A stretch of 64,000 nucleotides of DNA from Phanerodontia chrysosporium (Eukaryota > Basidiomycota > Agaricomycetes > Polyporales > Phanerochaetaceae). The stretch is from positions 1,240,001-1,304,000 of the forward strand of contig MJGA01000004.1 in NCBI GenBank assembly GCA_001910725.1, in the 5' to 3' direction. Each line of letters begins with the position of its first letter. Position 1 is the stretch's first letter. The notes beneath the pieces were generated by a model. It was given only the letters and a program-made list of their open reading frames with translations, searched no databases and was not told the origin of the DNA. The position numbers were made by a program, and so were the translations under genes. Shown in pieces: positions 24,544 to 35,975 of this stretch.

Positions 24544-26877
24544 CTACTCCTGCGCGTCGGCCGGCCGCTTGCGCTTCGTGCCCGACACGGCCTTGGAGCC
24601 GGGCCCCCAGTGCGGGAGCGGGTTCTGCTGGTAGCGGACGAGCCGGACGCCGGACGAGCGCGACACGCTCTGCGGGTGCGGCGCAAAGTTCGCCTGCGCC
24701 CGCGGCGCCTTTGCGAGCAGCACGCGCGCGGGCGACTTCTCGCCGAGCTTGTCCATGTTCACCGGGTTTTGCTGGATCCAGCACCGGAAGATGTCGTGCA
24801 CCTCTGCGCGCGTCGCCGTCGTCTTGAGCGAGCCCGGCTGCGCGTGCGAGCGCGAGACGGAGTGGCCGGCGTGCAGAAGCGCGGAGCTGTCGTGCCGTTA
24901 AGTAAGGTACAGGTCGTTTCGTTGACACCACTTACGCGACGCTGTCGAGCGAAGGAGACTGGCAGTGGAATACACCAGAAAGCTGGCCTGGTGTGAAGTA
25001 GAACGGCACATTCAGCTCCTGTAGAGTCTGTCAGATAGGCTCGGCATGACATCGATAGGCGGTCCCACCTCCTTCGCGACCGTCAGCATGCCCTTCATGC
25101 GCGGAGATGTGCCGTAGCTCCCCTCGTTCGCTTCGACATGCTCGAGCACCCTGCCCACGAACTCGGGGTCGTGCAGCGGGCCTGACCACATCGGTCCAGC
25201 CATCTGCGGCGCGAACACTCAGAAAACACTCGGCGCACGTATACATTCACTCACGTGCAGAGTAGACTCGCATTCGGGGCACTTGTCTCCGGCCGGCGGC
25301 CCTGCGTGTGTGCGGAAAACGTAGTTGACGGCGCCGCTCTTCTCGTGCACGTTAGTCTTCACCTTGCCTATAGGCTGCTCGTATGGCGCCTGGCAGCTCA
25401 TGCAGATATAGTATGTCGCCGTGTTTCTGCAATCCGATGGTCACCATCGAAGGCACGCTGAATGCAATTTCCATGCTCACGTGAAAATCTTCTTGACTTC
25501 CATCGGGGATGACCTCACACGGACGAAGAGACGCACGTAGAAATCGATGGAGAGGGAGAGCAGCGGTTGAATGTACCGCCCATACCGTGCCGCAGACGTG
25601 GCAAGAGTATGCAGTACAAGGCGCAACGCCTGTGCGGAGGGTCAGTCTGGCTTTGGATGCATGCACCAACACAGATACATACAACTTCGTGGCAGTATTC
25701 CGCTTTTGCCGGAACGCCGCCATAGTTGGCGAAGCTGCATATCATGTATTAGTACTCAAGGCAACATAATGACAACAAGCATACCATTTTTCGGGGTAGT
25801 TAGTAGTGGCAAGCACAGAAAGGTCAGTACAGGTGACGCAGAGAAGGCCTGCCCAAGCACGTCTGTTGAGCCCTAATTCACGCGAGCTCTGGCTATGGCG
25901 TACCTCCTTCGTTCACAGCTTGCACAGCGCCGTCGATGAACGGCGCCGCAGTGCCATACGGGTCGAGGTCGACAACATCTACGCGGTCGCGTCCGGAGCG
26001 GTGGTTGTACATGAGGGCACTGGCGACGCCTGTGAGCGCATTGCACCTTTGCAGAGATGAAGAGCACGCACCAAGCGTCGCCCTCATTCACGCGCACTTT
26101 TGGCGGGATCTTCTTCACGACGGGGCCCTCGGCGGTCTCTACGGTCTCTTCCTTCTCGCCGAGCCCGTTGAGCGCGACGTTCCGCCGCATGGCCTCGCAC
26201 GCCGTGTCCGACAGGTCGTTCGCGATGACATAGCTGTGCCGCGCGGTCAGCCATCAGGTTTTGCAAGCGCAACAGTGGGCGCACGCACTCGACGAGCGGT
26301 ATTTCCTTGGCGTAGCGGATGGAGCGCAGGCCGGTTGCAGACAGCGCTTCGAGGATGGTGAAGCGAGCAGGTTTGTACTGGGTCCGTGGGACGACAGGGA
26401 TGAGCACATGCTGCCCTGGCCGAGTTCAGAACACGCACCTCTGGTTTTGGCTTTGTCGCAGTGTCAGCGTCTGCAGATGTAGACTGCTCCCGAGCCTCCG
26501 GCGCAGGCCCGTCCTCCGCGTTCTTCCCCTCCTCCTCCTCTACTACACGCCCATTAGCCCGCCTAGCCCTGACTTGCAGCACGAAGACAGCACACACCTT
26601 TCGCCTTCTTCCCCCGGCGCCCGGCAGCCTTGCGCTCCGCGTCCTTCTCCCACTTGGCGCGGCGCTGCTCGTTCATGAGGTCGCCCCAGGTGCGGATGCA
26701 GGCGACGCTGAGGTCGCGGTTGAACTCCTGGACGGGATTCAGGAACGCGCCGTTGTCCGCAGGCAGCAGGATGTGCGCGCTGTTCTCCGAGTGCAGCGTG
26801 TAGCCCTCGGGCACGACGAACTGCTCTGCGGGCTGCTGGCTCTGTGACGGCGCCGCTGCCGCTGCTGCTGTGGACAT
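24544..26877 (-). CDS. TRM1: tRNA (guanine26-N2)-dimethyltransferase
   Basis: Makes m2,2G26 in tRNAs. Start ATG at 26877 ([14 protein letters not shown]), stop at 24544, about nine exons. Visible family lines: [16 protein letters not shown] and [19 protein letters not shown] N-terminus, then [20 protein letters not shown] (SAM motif I), [15 protein letters not shown], and the catalytic [11 protein letters not shown] motif. Further on come [12 protein letters not shown] and a C-terminal Cys knuckle pair (CMSC ... CPEC), ending in a basic tail ([13 protein letters not shown]). Introns were placed by restoring these lines; for instance LV|DYVIAND joins across GTGCGT...CACAG near 26305-26233. An acidic insert ([11 protein letters not shown]) follows the first intron. 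Its 3' end faces STE11, with 288 bp between stops and no gene in the gap. Confidence 0.94.
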
Positions 26878-26920
26878 GCTGTTGTGGCGGGGTGGGGAGA
26901 GGACGAGATGGATGTGTGCG

Positions 26921-26930
26921 ATATAAATAG
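26921..26930 (-). promoter_or_regulatory. TATA-like element of TRM1
   Basis: On the minus strand the bases read CTATTTATAT, 44-53 bases before the TRM1 start codon. Position and composition fit a core TATA element; strength is untested. Confidence 0.4.
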
Positions 26931-27283
26931 GGTGGCGCGGCGGCCTGCGGAGAGCAGCGAGGGCGAACAACTTGGGCGTTGGTGGGCAGAGAGCACACTC
27001 ACAAAGCGCAGGCGCCGCAAGTGAGCCTTTGTGGCGTCACGGTCGGCCAGGCGCCGTTTTTTTTTCTGTCATAGAGGATACAGAGCGGTCGTCGACCCAA
27101 GGTCCTATTCAGCGGGATCTACTGCTACGGTCTAACCAGAAACATAAGGTAAAAACGAAAACGAACGTGGGTAGTGCTAGTGTGTGCCAATGTCCAGTAG
27201 AAAATGTGCAAATGTTGTACAGTCTTGCCAGTGTCCGTTTCAATTCCCAGTCACGAAAGAGTGCAGAGTAGTGGTGACTGTCA
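26931..27283. other. TRM1 upstream / ferric reductase 3' region, no gene
   Basis: Together with 26878-26920 this is a 406 bp tandem gap. It holds a T9 run on the plus strand near 27057-27065 and A-rich sequence after the ferric reductase stop. I see no coding pattern. Confidence 0.4.
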
Positions 27284-30200
27284 CTAGTAGCCAAAGTCTT
27301 CGGCCACGAGCGATATGTGCCCGCGATAGTCCCCATCTCGTATTCGACCGGGGTTGATCTGTGCAGCAATGCTCTTCCGCACGACGGCGTTCAACGACGT
27401 CGGCCCACAACCTGCAAACCAGTCCCAACTCAGCAACTCCCCACACGCAACAAGAATCGAAAAGCTGCCACTCACAACCGACAATCACAGACCCCTTCGC
27501 CTGCTCGACCTCGTCCGCCAGGATCTTGTGAAAGTTCGGCCGTCCGCCGCGCGCGCGCTCCGCGACCATGCTGATGTCCGCCACGTCCTCCTCGTCGAGG
27601 TCGAGTCGGATCCGCTCCGCCGCGGCCTCCTCCGACACAAGCGCCGCTAGGCTGTGCGCGTCCGACACCTGCGAGACCGCGCTCTCAGGCCGCGGCGACT
27701 CTGCGCGCGCGAGCGGCGGCGGCGCCGCGCCAAACGACACACGCTTCCCGCTCGGCGGTGCGCCTGACGGCGGCGGCGGCGGCGGACGGTGCGCGCGCAG
27801 GGGATGGCGACGGCGGGAACGAAAAGTGCGGGGTGCTCCCGAGCAACGGGTGTGCGCTCGTCGGCGTCGACGTGCTCGCGGCGCTGAGGGGCGACGGCGA
27901 GTAGAGGTGCGTGTGGGAGGACGACGCCTCGGGGATTGCGGGCAGCGCGGACGCGCGGAGCGCGGGCGTCGCCGCGCCGTCGTCGAGGAGGCGCACGGAC
28001 GAGCGCATGCTGGTGGTGCTGTACATCGACGAGCGCACGCCAGCGGCGCTGTACATCGACGCGCGCGCGTCGGCCTCGGACTTGCCGGTGAGCGCCATGC
28101 TGCGCCGCCAGATCGAGCGGCGCTTCTTGCCCTCCTCGCGCACGGCGAGCGAGAGCGCGGCCTCGCCCGGCAGCGCCGTGTCGTCGTCGTCCTCGAAGTT
28201 CGTCAGGTCCAGGATGTGCTCGTCGTGCCCCAGCTCGCCCCGCTCCTCGTTCGCGACGTCGGACTCGTAGTAGCTGAGGTCGACCATGCTGTCATCGTCG
28301 TCTTCCGTGTCTGAGGACACGATAGAGGACGACGGACTGTGTCTGCCCTTCTCGTGTTTAACGCCAGGCGAGGTGTCTTCGATGACGAATCTTGGAGCTG
28401 GAGGTGCGAGGGGATCCGCGGGAAGGCGTTTGGTGCTCAGTGCACGCATCATCGGCTTTGCGTTGGTGACGAAGATGTCGATCTGAAGTTCGTTTGGAGG
28501 GACCATCGACATGCATCTCCGCAAATATTGGGCACACCAATGGACATGTCCTAGTGCATTGTAAGCGCGAGCAAAGCAACGATACTGAATGGCACGCACC
28601 GAACTCGCGCACGATCCACACGAAGCGCACCCGCCGTATCTTGAACCCTGGCTTGCCATAGCCTCCCGGCCTCCCTCCGAGCTCCTTCCCATCCCTCCCA
28701 GCCATGCACATGCAAACATATTGCAGGATAGACAGCGCAAAACTGACGCCTGACCCACCCGCCATGAGCAGCACACTCGAATGCTCGCCCCAACGCGCAC
28801 GCGCCGCGGAGCCAAACGGGCCGTCGACGAACGCGCGCATGAGGACGCCCTTCTGCGGGAGGGGGCACGCGGGGATGCGCTCGCCGGGCGGGTACTTGAG
28901 GCCGCGGCCGGTGAGGCGGCAGACTGTGTCCCAGAGGTCCTTCGTCCAGCCCTTCTTCGCGCGGATGAAGAACACGAGCGCGCGCGCCGACGTCTGCGGC
29001 GCCTGCCAGTCGCACACGGACGCGACCGTGAACGGGTGCGACGTGAAGCGCGACACGGCCGGGAGGTGCACCAGGAAGTGCTGCCCCGGCGCCCACGACA
29101 GGAAGCCCGCAGTCACGATCCGCACGCGCACGGTCTTTCCCGGCATGAGCTCTGCGTGCGCGTATCCTGGCGGCGGGCAATAGCCCAGGCCCGCCATGGA
29201 GGCCTGCTCGCTCAAGGGCACAGGCACGGTCGCGAGCGTATCGATGCGCGGCAGGGAGGGCAGCTTGCCAACGGCACCCGCCTGACCCAATGCATGCATG
29301 GGAACAGTCTCTGGCTGGACCTGCGATGGGGACCTCCTGGGCGTCGGATAAGGCTCGTAGGGCTGCTTGCCCCCGAGGAAGCCGTTTGTGTTCAACCACC
29401 ACGTGAGGCGATAGCACCTTTCCCCGATCCAGAGACCCAGGGCAGCGTAGCACCACCCGGCAAGCGGAGGATGGTGCAATGCAGACATGATCAGAGTCAG
29501 CGGGACAAAGAGGATGTGTAAGAACCAGAAGGCCTCATAATGGTGTCTGCGAATGGCCGGAAGAGAGCAGAGCATCAATAACGTGAAGCATCCATAGGCC
29601 TGAAATAGATCCCTATTAGCAGAAGTATTAAGCGTGCGAACGCACGGACTTACAGTCCAGGCATAAATGAACTTGTCATATGTCCACGCATAGTAATAGC
29701 CGACCCTGTGGGTGTTGGACCGACGATCGGAGGCCAGCTGAATACTCCAGAACACGCTGTGGAGGGTGGCGAGGAGCCAGACGAGGATGCCACACCACCT
29801 GTGAAGGAACGCGAGCTTGTCAAAGCCAAGCTGCGTGAAGAAACGAGATGAGAGGAGAGCGAAGGCGGGGCCTTGAGGGCGAAAAGGACGGTGAGAGGGA
29901 AGAGGGCGAACGCGATGAGGCCAGTCCGGTTGCCGGACGTCCACCACGCTTTGGGGATAGTGAACTGCGGCTGGAGGAACGCGTAGTTTGCAAGGTCGTA
30001 CGCGCGCCGCTGGACTGACGCAATAGGGTAGCGGTGGTAGTTCCACAGCTGCGCACCGGGCGCGAGGTAGTCGGGGCCGGCGAACGAGAGGGCGAACGCG
30101 CCTACGAACAGCGTGCAGACTGCGAGCAGCTGGGCGTTGGACGGGAGGGCGTCGGGCTGCCGGTGCGGCCGGCCGGCTTTGACGGCGACGGCGAGACTGT

Positions 30201-30468
30201 GTTTCTTGCGCCATGTCCGCCTCCGCAACGCCCACTTGCTCCAGAGAGCCCCGAGGTATCCGCCGCGGAAGCCGGCCCAGTGCATCGCGGTGAAGACGAC
30301 GAAAACGAGGGCGACGATGATCCAGAGGAGCCAGGCGTAGACCCAGCTGGACTGGCTGAGGAGGTGCTGGGCGAGGTAGGCGGTGACCCACTCGAGGTCA
30401 TCGGGGTAGTCTGGGATGGGTGGAAGGGTTGTGTTCGCAGACGCAGGGGCCGAAGCGAGCGTGGACAT
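27284..30468 (-). CDS. Ferric/cupric reductase transmembrane protein (FRE family)
   Basis: Plasma-membrane haem/flavin protein that reduces extracellular Fe(III) for uptake. Start 30468, stop 27284, four exons. N-terminal membrane helices; the two haem helices carry LAFLHRWCGILVWLLATLH and HHYEAFWFLHILFV with the spaced histidines. The FAD motif is HPFTVAS (about 29030), the NADPH-binding start is LLMAGGSGVSFALS, and the C-terminus is SVIVGCGPTSLNAVV...LVAEDFGY. A ~200-residue Ser/Ala/Asp-rich insert (28370-27760) splits the NADP domain. Two frame changes have no intron explanation. Near 29865 one added base gives ALKAPPFALLSSRFF. Within a GCC repeat at 27770-27786 one base would have to be removed or two added. 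Both are probably sequence errors. Oriented tandem with ATX1. Confidence 0.93.
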
Positions 30469-31060
30469 GGTTGTGGTACGGACCGTGGCGTTCCCCAGTT
30501 AATAGCGGCGGGGCCGAACCGCGAGGGTCGTGCGATAGGTCTCGGGGATGTGAGACGACGAAAGGGGAGTCGAGACGGTGCCCAGAGAGTGTTGTCGTCA
30601 AGGCCGAGAGTGTTCTAGTCGAGGAGGAGGGGACGGGCCTGAGGAGGCAGGAGGCACATGGTGGAGGTGAGCCAGAGAATAATATAAGACGTGGGAGACG
30701 GCTGAGCCGTTCGGAGGCTCCATGGCAGGGGCCAAGGTGAAGATGCCGGAGGGGGCCATGTTTTTTGCCCGACGGCCGCGTCTGCCATGCGGTCATCCTT
30801 TGCCACAAAGAGCACACTCGTCCCTGGGCGCCTCCCCGCAGCACCGTCCAGAATTCCTCCTCCAGCCTTGGCGACCAACGCTCTTGCCCTCAGCGACGAC
30901 AGCCATCCCCAGCTACGAGATCTTCACGCTTTTGCTTCCAGCCAATTTCTCCCACGCAGATAGCATCACGTCAGCTCAAACCATGTGCACACAAAGCGCA
31001 GCCCCGCGTTCTTAAATTATACTATACACGAAAAGTAACGTCCTTGGGTGTACACTAGGC
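30469..31060. other. Ferric reductase promoter region / ATX1 3' side
   Basis: No coding pattern. I looked for GATA-type iron-regulator sites (ATCWGATAA) and did not find a full match. An AT-rich TATATTATT stretch on the minus strand lies near 30680, about 210 bases before the FRE start codon. Confidence 0.35.
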
Positions 31061-31510
31061 TCAGGCAATCGTCTGCCCAGAGCGGACCTGCGGGACGAAG
31101 CCGTCAGCTATCCTCGCACTGCCGAGACAGCCGACGCCACCCACCTCCTTGCCCGTCTTCTTGATCTTCTCCAGCAGCGCGTCGTACCCGATCGTCCCGT
31201 TCACCACGACCTCCTGCTTCTCGAGCGAGACCTCGTACGAGCTGACGCCTGCCGTCCCACACTATCTTAAGCACACCGCAGTGGGAAACACACATAGCAC
31301 ACGGCGCGGGCTCACCCTCGGTCTTCTTCAGCACACGCTCGATGGCTCCCGAGCAGCCGCCGCAGGTCATCTGCGTGACGCCCGTTCACTCGCCTCCGCT
31401 GCGCTGCACCATGCGGATCGCACGTACCTTCACGTCGAACTTGTAGGTGTGAGACTGCACACGCATCGTCAGCACGCGACGGAGACGTCCAAAGCAGCAG
31501 CGCGCACCAT
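31061..31510 (-). CDS. ATX1: Copper metallochaperone Atx1
   Basis: Cytosolic carrier that hands Cu(I) to the secretory-pathway P-type ATPase, which loads multicopper ferroxidase. Predicted 71 residues, the usual length. The copper-binding loop is MTCGGCSGA (M-x-C-x2-C). It is followed by VLKKTEGVSSYEVSLEKQEV and ends EVRSGQTIA. Exons: 31510-31508, 31454-31428, 31370-31316, 31248-31145, 31087-31061. The first exon is just the ATG, with GTGCGC directly after it and GTGTGCAG before SHTYKFDVK. This start is the only ATG that gives a normal N-terminus. Four introns interrupt a 216-base coding sequence. It lies 592 bp beyond the start of the ferric reductase gene and is transcribed the same way. 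Confidence 0.92.
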
Positions 31511-31953
31511 TTCAGAGGCACTCGAGTGCGGTACAGACTGCCAGGACGCTCCGTCAGAAACCGCCGTCCCTTCCGAGCAGCATACGCACCAAGATAATAG
31601 GAATAGATAGTCGAGGCAGGCAGACGAGGGACAGAGCAGAGTAGGATTGTAGTGTGAAGAGCGTAAGCAGTGCCGCTGCGAGTTACATACCGTATTTATG
31701 CGATCGATGGTCGTGTTGCGCGACGGGACGATCACTAAGCACCGTGCCCAGGCGCCCGTCGCAAGCCTGTCGCCACCACACACCACACCGAATCTACACC
31801 GTGCCCGTCGCGCGGAAGCTGCAGACGTGCAATCATACGGCGTAACGTCGTTGGAACCACGCGGGAGATTGCGAGCGCACTACTATAAGACGGGACACGT
31901 AACTACAGAAAAAACTCCCTTTTCCGAGGATAAACAGCCTCCATGGGAAAACA
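31511..31953. other. ATX1 upstream / permease 3' region
   Basis: 443 bp tandem gap. A reading frame continues from the permease region to 31833, but it is better explained as unspliced intron/3' UTR. No other gene is seen. Confidence 0.35.
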
Positions 31954-34532
31954 TCATCGTCGGGGGCGCTGCTCCGACATCTCGAGATGCTCGTCGCCCT
32001 CCGTCGCGACGGCCTGCCACCCTGTGCCTGGCGAGGGCCTGCCTCGTATCCTGGCAATACAGTTCTGCATCCACGCTGCGACCACGCGGGCTCAGCGTCC
32101 GGAACACGCCGCGAGTGTATACCGGGCAACTCACCGAGGGCAAGGGGGGCATCGCCGGCGGCGGAGCTGCTCTGCTGCGTCAGGTAATAGACGGGTATGC
32201 CGACGAGGACGAAGCCTGTTGGGAGATGCCCGTCAGGAGCCATATCCGGGGCGACGTGAGACAGCGACGGACCGAGGACAGCCATGGCTTCTAGCGGCGC
32301 AGCAATAATAGGCATGCACAGCAGGAACAAGCAGACCTGGATCCGGGCATGAGTGCACATCCCCCCTAACAAGCAGACGGGAGTTCACATACGGCACAGA
32401 ACGTCAAAGGCGTCGTTATCCACGTCTTGTACGGCCTGATGGACGCGATAGGTCAGAGATAGGGTCCCAGGGTGTGCGCCATCCTGGGAGACGCACCGTT
32501 CCAGTAAAGGCTCCTTTATCCGCAGAATGACCAGCCCCAGGACCTAAGAGGACGCACGTGAGAACGAGAGCCAATCAAGCGAAGATCTTGCCGCGTACGG
32601 TAAGAAAATAGAATGCCCACGAAGCTGCACAGGAGGAATTAGGCACGGTAAGCATAGCTGGTACGCACGAAAACGAGCAATACGCACCCACGACCGCAAA
32701 GTTGATAAGCGATCTAAAGCCCCCGCCGACGACGATAAACATAATCGTGAGCGCGGCCTGCAGGCACATCGCGTTTAGCGGCGTGCGTAGGGTCGTATTG
32801 TGGCGCCCGAACAGCGCGGGAAGGTAGCCCTCCTTTCCGGCAACGTAGATCAGCCGCGCCGAGGTGAAGGACGAGCCTGTCCGCGGATGAGTCTTGAGCA
32901 CGCGCGGAGCTGTAGAGCATGTATGGCATACCGTTCAGTGCGCCGAAGCACGAGAATGCCACCATCACGGCGAAGACAATGCCTCCTACACGGCCGAAGA
33001 CTGCGTGGCCGAAATCGAGCGCAACGGTGTTGCTCATGCCCACGGTCATCTACGTAACTCGTCAATGCTGTTTATCTGCACAGCCTGAGCGATAATAGTC
33101 ACCTTGTCTAGTACCACAAAATATGCTACATTTGCTAGAACAAACAAGATCTGCAAGCGTTGGCGTTAGGTTCAGGGATGCCAAATGAGGGAGTCAGGAC
33201 ATACAGTAACTATACCCATGCTTGCATGGATAGCACGAGGGATATTCTTCGTGGCATTCTTCATCTCGCCGCCGACATAGTTTGCCTGGTCCCAGCCGTC
33301 ATAGGCCCAGAGCCCAGAATAGAGTGCAAGTGCGTACTCGGACGGGCTGCTGCTTGACCCAGCAAACATGTCTGTCGTGAGAGAAGTCGATGCATGGCCC
33401 CTTACGAGTTGTATGAGGCCGATTGTCGTGATAGCTAGCTACTCCGCCCTGTTCAGCGAGGAGTAAGGTCAACAAATAGTGTTACACCTACAAGTGCCGC
33501 AATCTAGATAGGTAACGCTTCAGCGCGGGACGAGTTCTACGCGTAAGGAAAGCTACCTTGACCGTTGTGAAAACTACGGCTGCACGTGTGCCCAAGGTCG
33601 GTGTAGCCACACATATCACGCTGACGATTAGGACAGCAGCAATGGCGGTGAGCTTGACTGCCCATTGTGGGAGGGCGTCGGGCGAGATGTCTGAGCCCGT
33701 GCTATGGTAGAAGAGCCGATTCAAATATTCGGCGAAGATGAGACTTATAACTGCATTTCCACCTGCCAAGGTTCCTCTTCAGAATGACGTCACAAAGGCA
33801 GCAGACATACTCATACTAACCAGGTTTCAAGGCGGATATTGCTGTCCATGCAAAGAGATACGATACGAGGGGGCCATAGGAGTACTGGAGGTACGCTTGT
33901 GCGCCGCCGTTGACGGGAATTGAGGAGCCAAGTTCCGCAAAACTGCTAGCTCCTGTCCATGCTAGTAGTCCCGAGCCAAACCACACTAGCAAGCTCGCTC
34001 CTACGCTATGTGTATTCGCTACGACCACTCCTGGGGACGAGCTGAGTCGCATGAGCACGGCAGGGGATCAAAGTTGCGAGAGCGCACGCACAAAATGCCT
34101 GAGCCTATCTAGTACACATGCTGTCAAGCACTACAGTCGGGCGAGTGGATGTGCAGGACCATACCTGTAAGCCCACACACAGCGCGATTCCTGTCCCGCT
34201 AGCTAAGTCACGAGATACCAAAACACCATGGCAAAGGCTGGCGCACCATTGACAAGCCCTATATGCTTTTCCCTCGACTCTATGCGCACATTCTCTGGTT
34301 CGCTAAGGCTTGCGGTGAGGGGCAGCAGGTCGCTCTGGAAGTCGAAGCCGGACACAGAATATGACCGCGCACGGTGCGGCCGTGGCGACTCTGCGAGCAG
34401 CGGACCCTCAGAGAGCTCTAGCGCGCGGAGGGAGTCCTCCGAATCTTGCGAAGGACGTTCATAGTCGTCGTAGTCGTGTGCTTCTGGACGTCGTGGCGAT
34501 CGTAGAGCATCGTAGAGTGGTGAACTACTCAT
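31954..34532 (-). CDS. LAT-type amino-acid permease (MUP1-like, APC superfamily)
   Basis: Multi-pass plasma-membrane or organellar amino-acid carrier. Start 34532 (MSSSPLYDALRSPRRPEAHD): an acidic, Ser-rich cytosolic N-tail, then EKHIGLVNG. After two short introns comes the family signature IGSGIFSSPGVVVAN. Other lines: GLLAWTGASSFAELGSSIPV, GAQAYLQYSYGP, SALKPGGNAVISLIFAEYL, GLWAYDGWDQANYV, ARLIYVAGKEGYLPALFG. About twelve membrane segments are spread over many small exons. The last join, GTGAGT...GTCGCAG near 32144-32090, gives LALAWMQNCIARIRG and a short acidic tail ending at 31954. Reading through instead gives an atypical basic tail to 31833. Methionine permease Mup1 is the best-known fungal relative; the substrate here is not determined. 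Confidence 0.87.
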
Positions 34533-34873
34533 CGAACAAGTGCGGAGTAGAAGCGGGAGTGTTCAAGGCGGCGAACAATTTCCAGACACGTCGGATATCC
34601 CTAGTGAAGCAGCGGCAATAATAACCAAGCGAGAGAAAATGAGAGCAGGTTATACACCCTGCAGTGAGTAGGGAATCTGGAACGAGCGGGAGACTGGCAA
34701 CAGGCCAAGAGGAACGTCGTCGCTCGCGTGGCATGTCGCGTCGCTAAGATAAGATTAGATCACGAAGCATCATCATCCTGCCGCGACTGAGGCGTAGGTC
34801 GTTTGCATTATACTGGGAAAGCAACGGTTTCCGGCACAAGAGCGTGTCTGAGAGGTCGCAGGACAGAGCAACC
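34533..34873. other. Permease promoter / MTR3 3' region
   Basis: 341 bp tandem gap, AT-richer than its flanks. No coding pattern and no clear regulatory motif. Confidence 0.35.
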
Positions 34874-35913
34874 TTAACTGCTCGCTGTATTGTCTAGGAG
34901 AGCTTGTGCGACTACAAGATGAATATCTGTACACCGTTCCTGGCACGCTTCCATACACTTGGACGTCTTATTAGCGTACTCAGGACAGCACAGTGGTTAG
35001 TGACGCACTCACCTGAAAAGATTCTTGCACAGACATCTTCCCGGTTTGCCAGACGTTCGTGACGGTCCCGAGGGCAGGCATGCCGGCGTAAACGAGGGTG
35101 CCGGTTGCTCGCTTTGCTTCTTCTTCCGTTGGGTCCAGCCAGATTTCTTTTCCAATGATGCACTGCGACTGAAACGTAAGCACAGTGTCCAAAGCACGCG
35201 AGCGAGGACTGACAGCTGAGCATGACACAACAAGTCCCAACATCTCGATCCCGGCATCCGCAAGAGCAGCACTCGCCGCTACAGAGCCTGCCGCGACACA
35301 GCCTTCCACACCGTCGTTTTCGATAATGATTATAAATATGTCGATTGTGGACTTTGGGAATAGCTCGAGTCTGACGGACGAGAGCAGCGCTTGGTGTATT
35401 TGCACGGCAATGGACCTGTCCTCCGCGTCCTGTGCTTTAGGAATTAGACTAGTTTCGTTAGAGTCGAGCATAACGCGCACCCTCATAGGAGCTCTTCTCT
35501 GCCGACACGAGAAGGGAGTGAATTTGACTTCAACGTTCAACCGACCCTTCTCGCTGTAGGTCGTGCTCCGTGACTGCCTCGCGCCGTACCTAAAGCAGAA
35601 ACATAAGGACACTCGCAGCCAAGGACATGAGGAATGACAACGTACACAGCACATACAATCTTCGTATTCTCGGTCTCGATATATGCGGAGCCATTTGCTT
35701 GGTTTATCAAGCCAGGCTTCAAGACTGCTCTCCGGTTAGCTCAGATTTCGCCTCAGCTGGATTGAACGTACAAATGGGCCGGATATCCTGCGCTGTTCTA
35801 CCATCGCGCCGTGCGTGTGGTTTCGCGAAAGCTTCCTCCTCGTCTGCAAAGACCGGCGGGAAACTCTCCTCGGGGCCGTTGATTCTCCTGCGGTCGAAGT
35901 TACTCTGAGCCAT
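34874..35913 (-). CDS. MTR3: Exosome core subunit Mtr3 (RNase PH-like)
   Basis: Structural ring subunit of the RNA exosome. Start 35913 (MAQSNFDRRRINGPEESFPP), stop 34874. Family lines: RPICTFNPAEAKSELTGEQS, LKPGLINQANGSAYIETENT, YGARQSRSTTYSEKGRLNVE, then the second half AGSVAASAALADAGIEMLGL and a C-terminal helix SKCMEACQERCTDIHLV. Near 35721-35724 the frame changes between TGEQS and LKPG with no intron; one added T (or C) joins them exactly as in the family, so I read it as a missing base. Like other eukaryotic exosome ring proteins it is expected to lack phosphorolytic activity. It diverges from NSRP1 with only 62 bases between start codons. Confidence 0.92.
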
Positions 35914-35975
35914 GTTCCTGCGGCCAGAAAAGGAAAAGACTTGGGACCGCATGCGCCTCGGCGCTCTCCGCAACC
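35914..35975. promoter_or_regulatory. 62 bp bidirectional promoter MTR3 / NSRP1
   Basis: The two ATGs are 62 bases apart on opposite strands, so the promoters must share or overlap sequence. Transcription starts may even lie inside the partner's first exon. No TATA box is seen. Confidence 0.55.

Noticed and set aside
31833..31953. Extension of the permease reading frame to 31833
   Set aside because: The extension is an atypical basic tail; a GTGAGT...GTCGCAG intron gives a more usual C-terminus ending at 31954.
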